Source of the DNA: CAZQYC01 sp043746555 | GTDB lineage: Bacteria > Pseudomonadota > Gammaproteobacteria > Steroidobacterales > Steroidobacteraceae | Direction: 5' to 3' | Assembly (NCBI GenBank): GCA_043746555.1 | Contig: JAYTQU010000244.1 | Location: 1 to 5,845 of the forward strand | DNA length: 5,845 nucleotides | Part shown: one piece after another, positions 4,911 through 5,845 of the stretch | Position numbering within the stretch: the stretch's first letter is position 1 | Layout: each line of letters starts with the position of its first letter | Made by a program: the position numbers and the translations under genes | Notes under the pieces: model-generated | Told to the model about the DNA's origin: nothing | What the model saw: the letters and a program-made list of their open reading frames with translations, nothing else | Databases searched by the model: none

Positions 4911-5845
4911 ATGACCACCCCGATCCGCCGCGCCCTACTCAGTGTTTCCAACAAAGAAGGCCTAATCGATTTTGCGCGCAGCCTGCGTGCTCGCAACATC
5001 GAAATTCTCTCCACCGGCGGTACCGCGTCGTTGCTGGAACAGAATGGTATCGACGTCAAACAAGTATCCAGTCACACCGGTTTTCCGGAAATCATGGATG
5101 GCCGCGTTAAGACGCTGCATCCGAAAATTCACGGCGGTTTGCTTGGCCGGCGCGGCGTCGACGAAGCCGTAATGCGCAAACACGACATCGAGCCGATAGA
5201 TTTAGTGGTGGTGAATTTATATCCGTTCGCCGCAACGATTGCGAAACCCGATTGCACGATTGACGACGCCATCGAAAACATCGACATCGGTGGGCCGGCG
5301 ATGGTGCGCGCCGCGGCGAAGAATCACGATCGAGTCACCGTTGTTGTCGATCCGCTCGACTACCAAACGGTGCTTGATGAGATTGAACGCAACGACGAAG
5401 TATCCGCCAACACCCGTCGCCGACTTGCGGCGAAGGCGTACGCGCACACGGCTAGCTACGATGCGATGGTTGCAGGCTATCTGAACAAGGTGGTGCAAGG
5501 GGAAGGCGCGAGCGAATTTCCCGATTTACTGGCGCTGCAATATCGCAAGCGCATGGACTTGCGCTACGGCGAAAACATGCATCAAGCCGCGGCGTTTTAT
5601 TTCGATCCGAGTTCGCAAGGCGCGAGTATCGGTGGCGCGTCGCAATTACAAGGCAAAGCACTCTCGTACAACAACATCGCCGACGCCGATACCGCTTTCG
5701 AATGCGTGCGGCAATTCGACGAATCGGCGTGCGTGATTGTCAAACACGCCAACCCATGCGGCGTCGCTGTTGCGAGCAATATTCTCGACGCATACGACCG
5801 CGCACATCGTACCGATCCAACCTCAGCGTACGGCGGCATCATTGC
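4911..5845 (+). CDS. purH: Bifunctional AICAR transformylase / IMP cyclohydrolase, 3'-truncated by window edge
   Basis: PurH carries out the last two steps of de novo purine synthesis: formyl transfer from 10-formyl-tetrahydrofolate to AICAR, then ring closure to IMP, in the cytoplasm. 311 complete codons of about 520-530 are present and the frame is open to the window edge. The N-terminal cyclohydrolase domain (about 1-200) begins IRRALLSVSNKEGL and shows the LSTGGT phosphate loop, FPEIMDGRVKTLHPKIHGG, VVVNLYPF and ENIDIGGPAMVRAAAKNH. The transformylase domain is entered with MDLRYGENMHQ, LSYNNIADAD and VIVKHANPCG, whose Lys278-His279 pair is the catalytic Lys-His known in the family. ATG 4911 fits the family start, but no Shine-Dalgarno sequence precedes it. 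It follows fis across a repeat hairpin; purD is the usual next gene but lies outside the window. Confidence 0.97.
   Translation, partial: MTTPIRRALLSVSNKEGLIDFARSLRARNIEILSTGGTASLLEQNGIDVKQVSSHTGFPEIMDGRVKTLHPKIHGGLLGRRGVDEAVMRKHDIEPIDLVVVNLYPFAATIAKPDCTIDDAIENIDIGGPAMVRAAAKNHDRVTVVVDPLDYQTVLDEIERNDEVSANTRRRLAAKAYAHTASYDAMVAGYLNKVVQGEGASEFPDLLALQYRKRMDLRYGENMHQAAAFYFDPSSQGASIGGASQLQGKALSYNNIADADTAFECVRQFDESACVIVKHANPCGVAVASNILDAYDRAHRTDPTSAYGGII

Noticed and set aside
4895..4913. PurR-type operator or purine riboswitch before purH
   Set aside because: The gcaaac at 4903-4908 resembles only half of the E. coli PurR palindrome and lacks the complementary half. The gap is filled by heptamer arrays with no purine riboswitch core.
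1..5845. CRISPR array, defence island, toxin–antitoxin pair or tRNA/rRNA gene
   Set aside because: Repeats here are 7-bp units without spacers, and all long + strand frames are recognised housekeeping genes. No tRNA cloverleaf or rRNA signature was seen.

Overview
The window carries a conserved proteobacterial housekeeping cluster, all on the + strand: accC (3' part), prmA, a zinc-ribbon/DUF3426 membrane protein gene, dusB, fis and purH (5' part). The order prmA–(zinc-ribbon protein)–dusB–fis–purH and the gammaproteobacterial form of Fis (recognition helix with Ile-Asn-Arg-Gly-Thr rather than the betaproteobacterial Asn-Arg-Asn-Thr) point to a gammaproteobacterium of moderately high GC. I cannot place it in a genus. 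Codon use looks uniform and no gene looks foreign.

Layout: 1-852 is the C-terminal two thirds of biotin carboxylase. 853-1092 is a 240-bp gap with a 144-bp near-palindromic, MITE-like element inserted in an older short-repeat array. 1093-2013 is prmA, whose stop lies inside a second repeat hairpin (1985-2069). That hairpin runs up to the start of the zinc-ribbon gene (2071-3447), which overlaps dusB (3444-4463) by an ATGA junction. After 52 bp comes fis (4516-4815), then a third repeat hairpin (4820-4901), then purH from 4911 to the window edge.

The genes cover fatty-acid precursor supply (AccC), ribosomal protein L11 methylation (PrmA), tRNA dihydrouridylation (DusB), growth-phase nucleoid control (Fis) and the last two steps of IMP synthesis (PurH). 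These are growth- and translation-linked functions.

The coding content is ordinary and I see no new enzymatic or defence system. The unusual material is between genes. All three gaps longer than 55 bp contain degenerate arrays with a strict 7-bp period. Two form inverted arrays with a 20-nt loop. The third was split by a palindromic element that left a 4-bp CTAA direct repeat. The heptamer sequence differs at each site while the geometry is shared.
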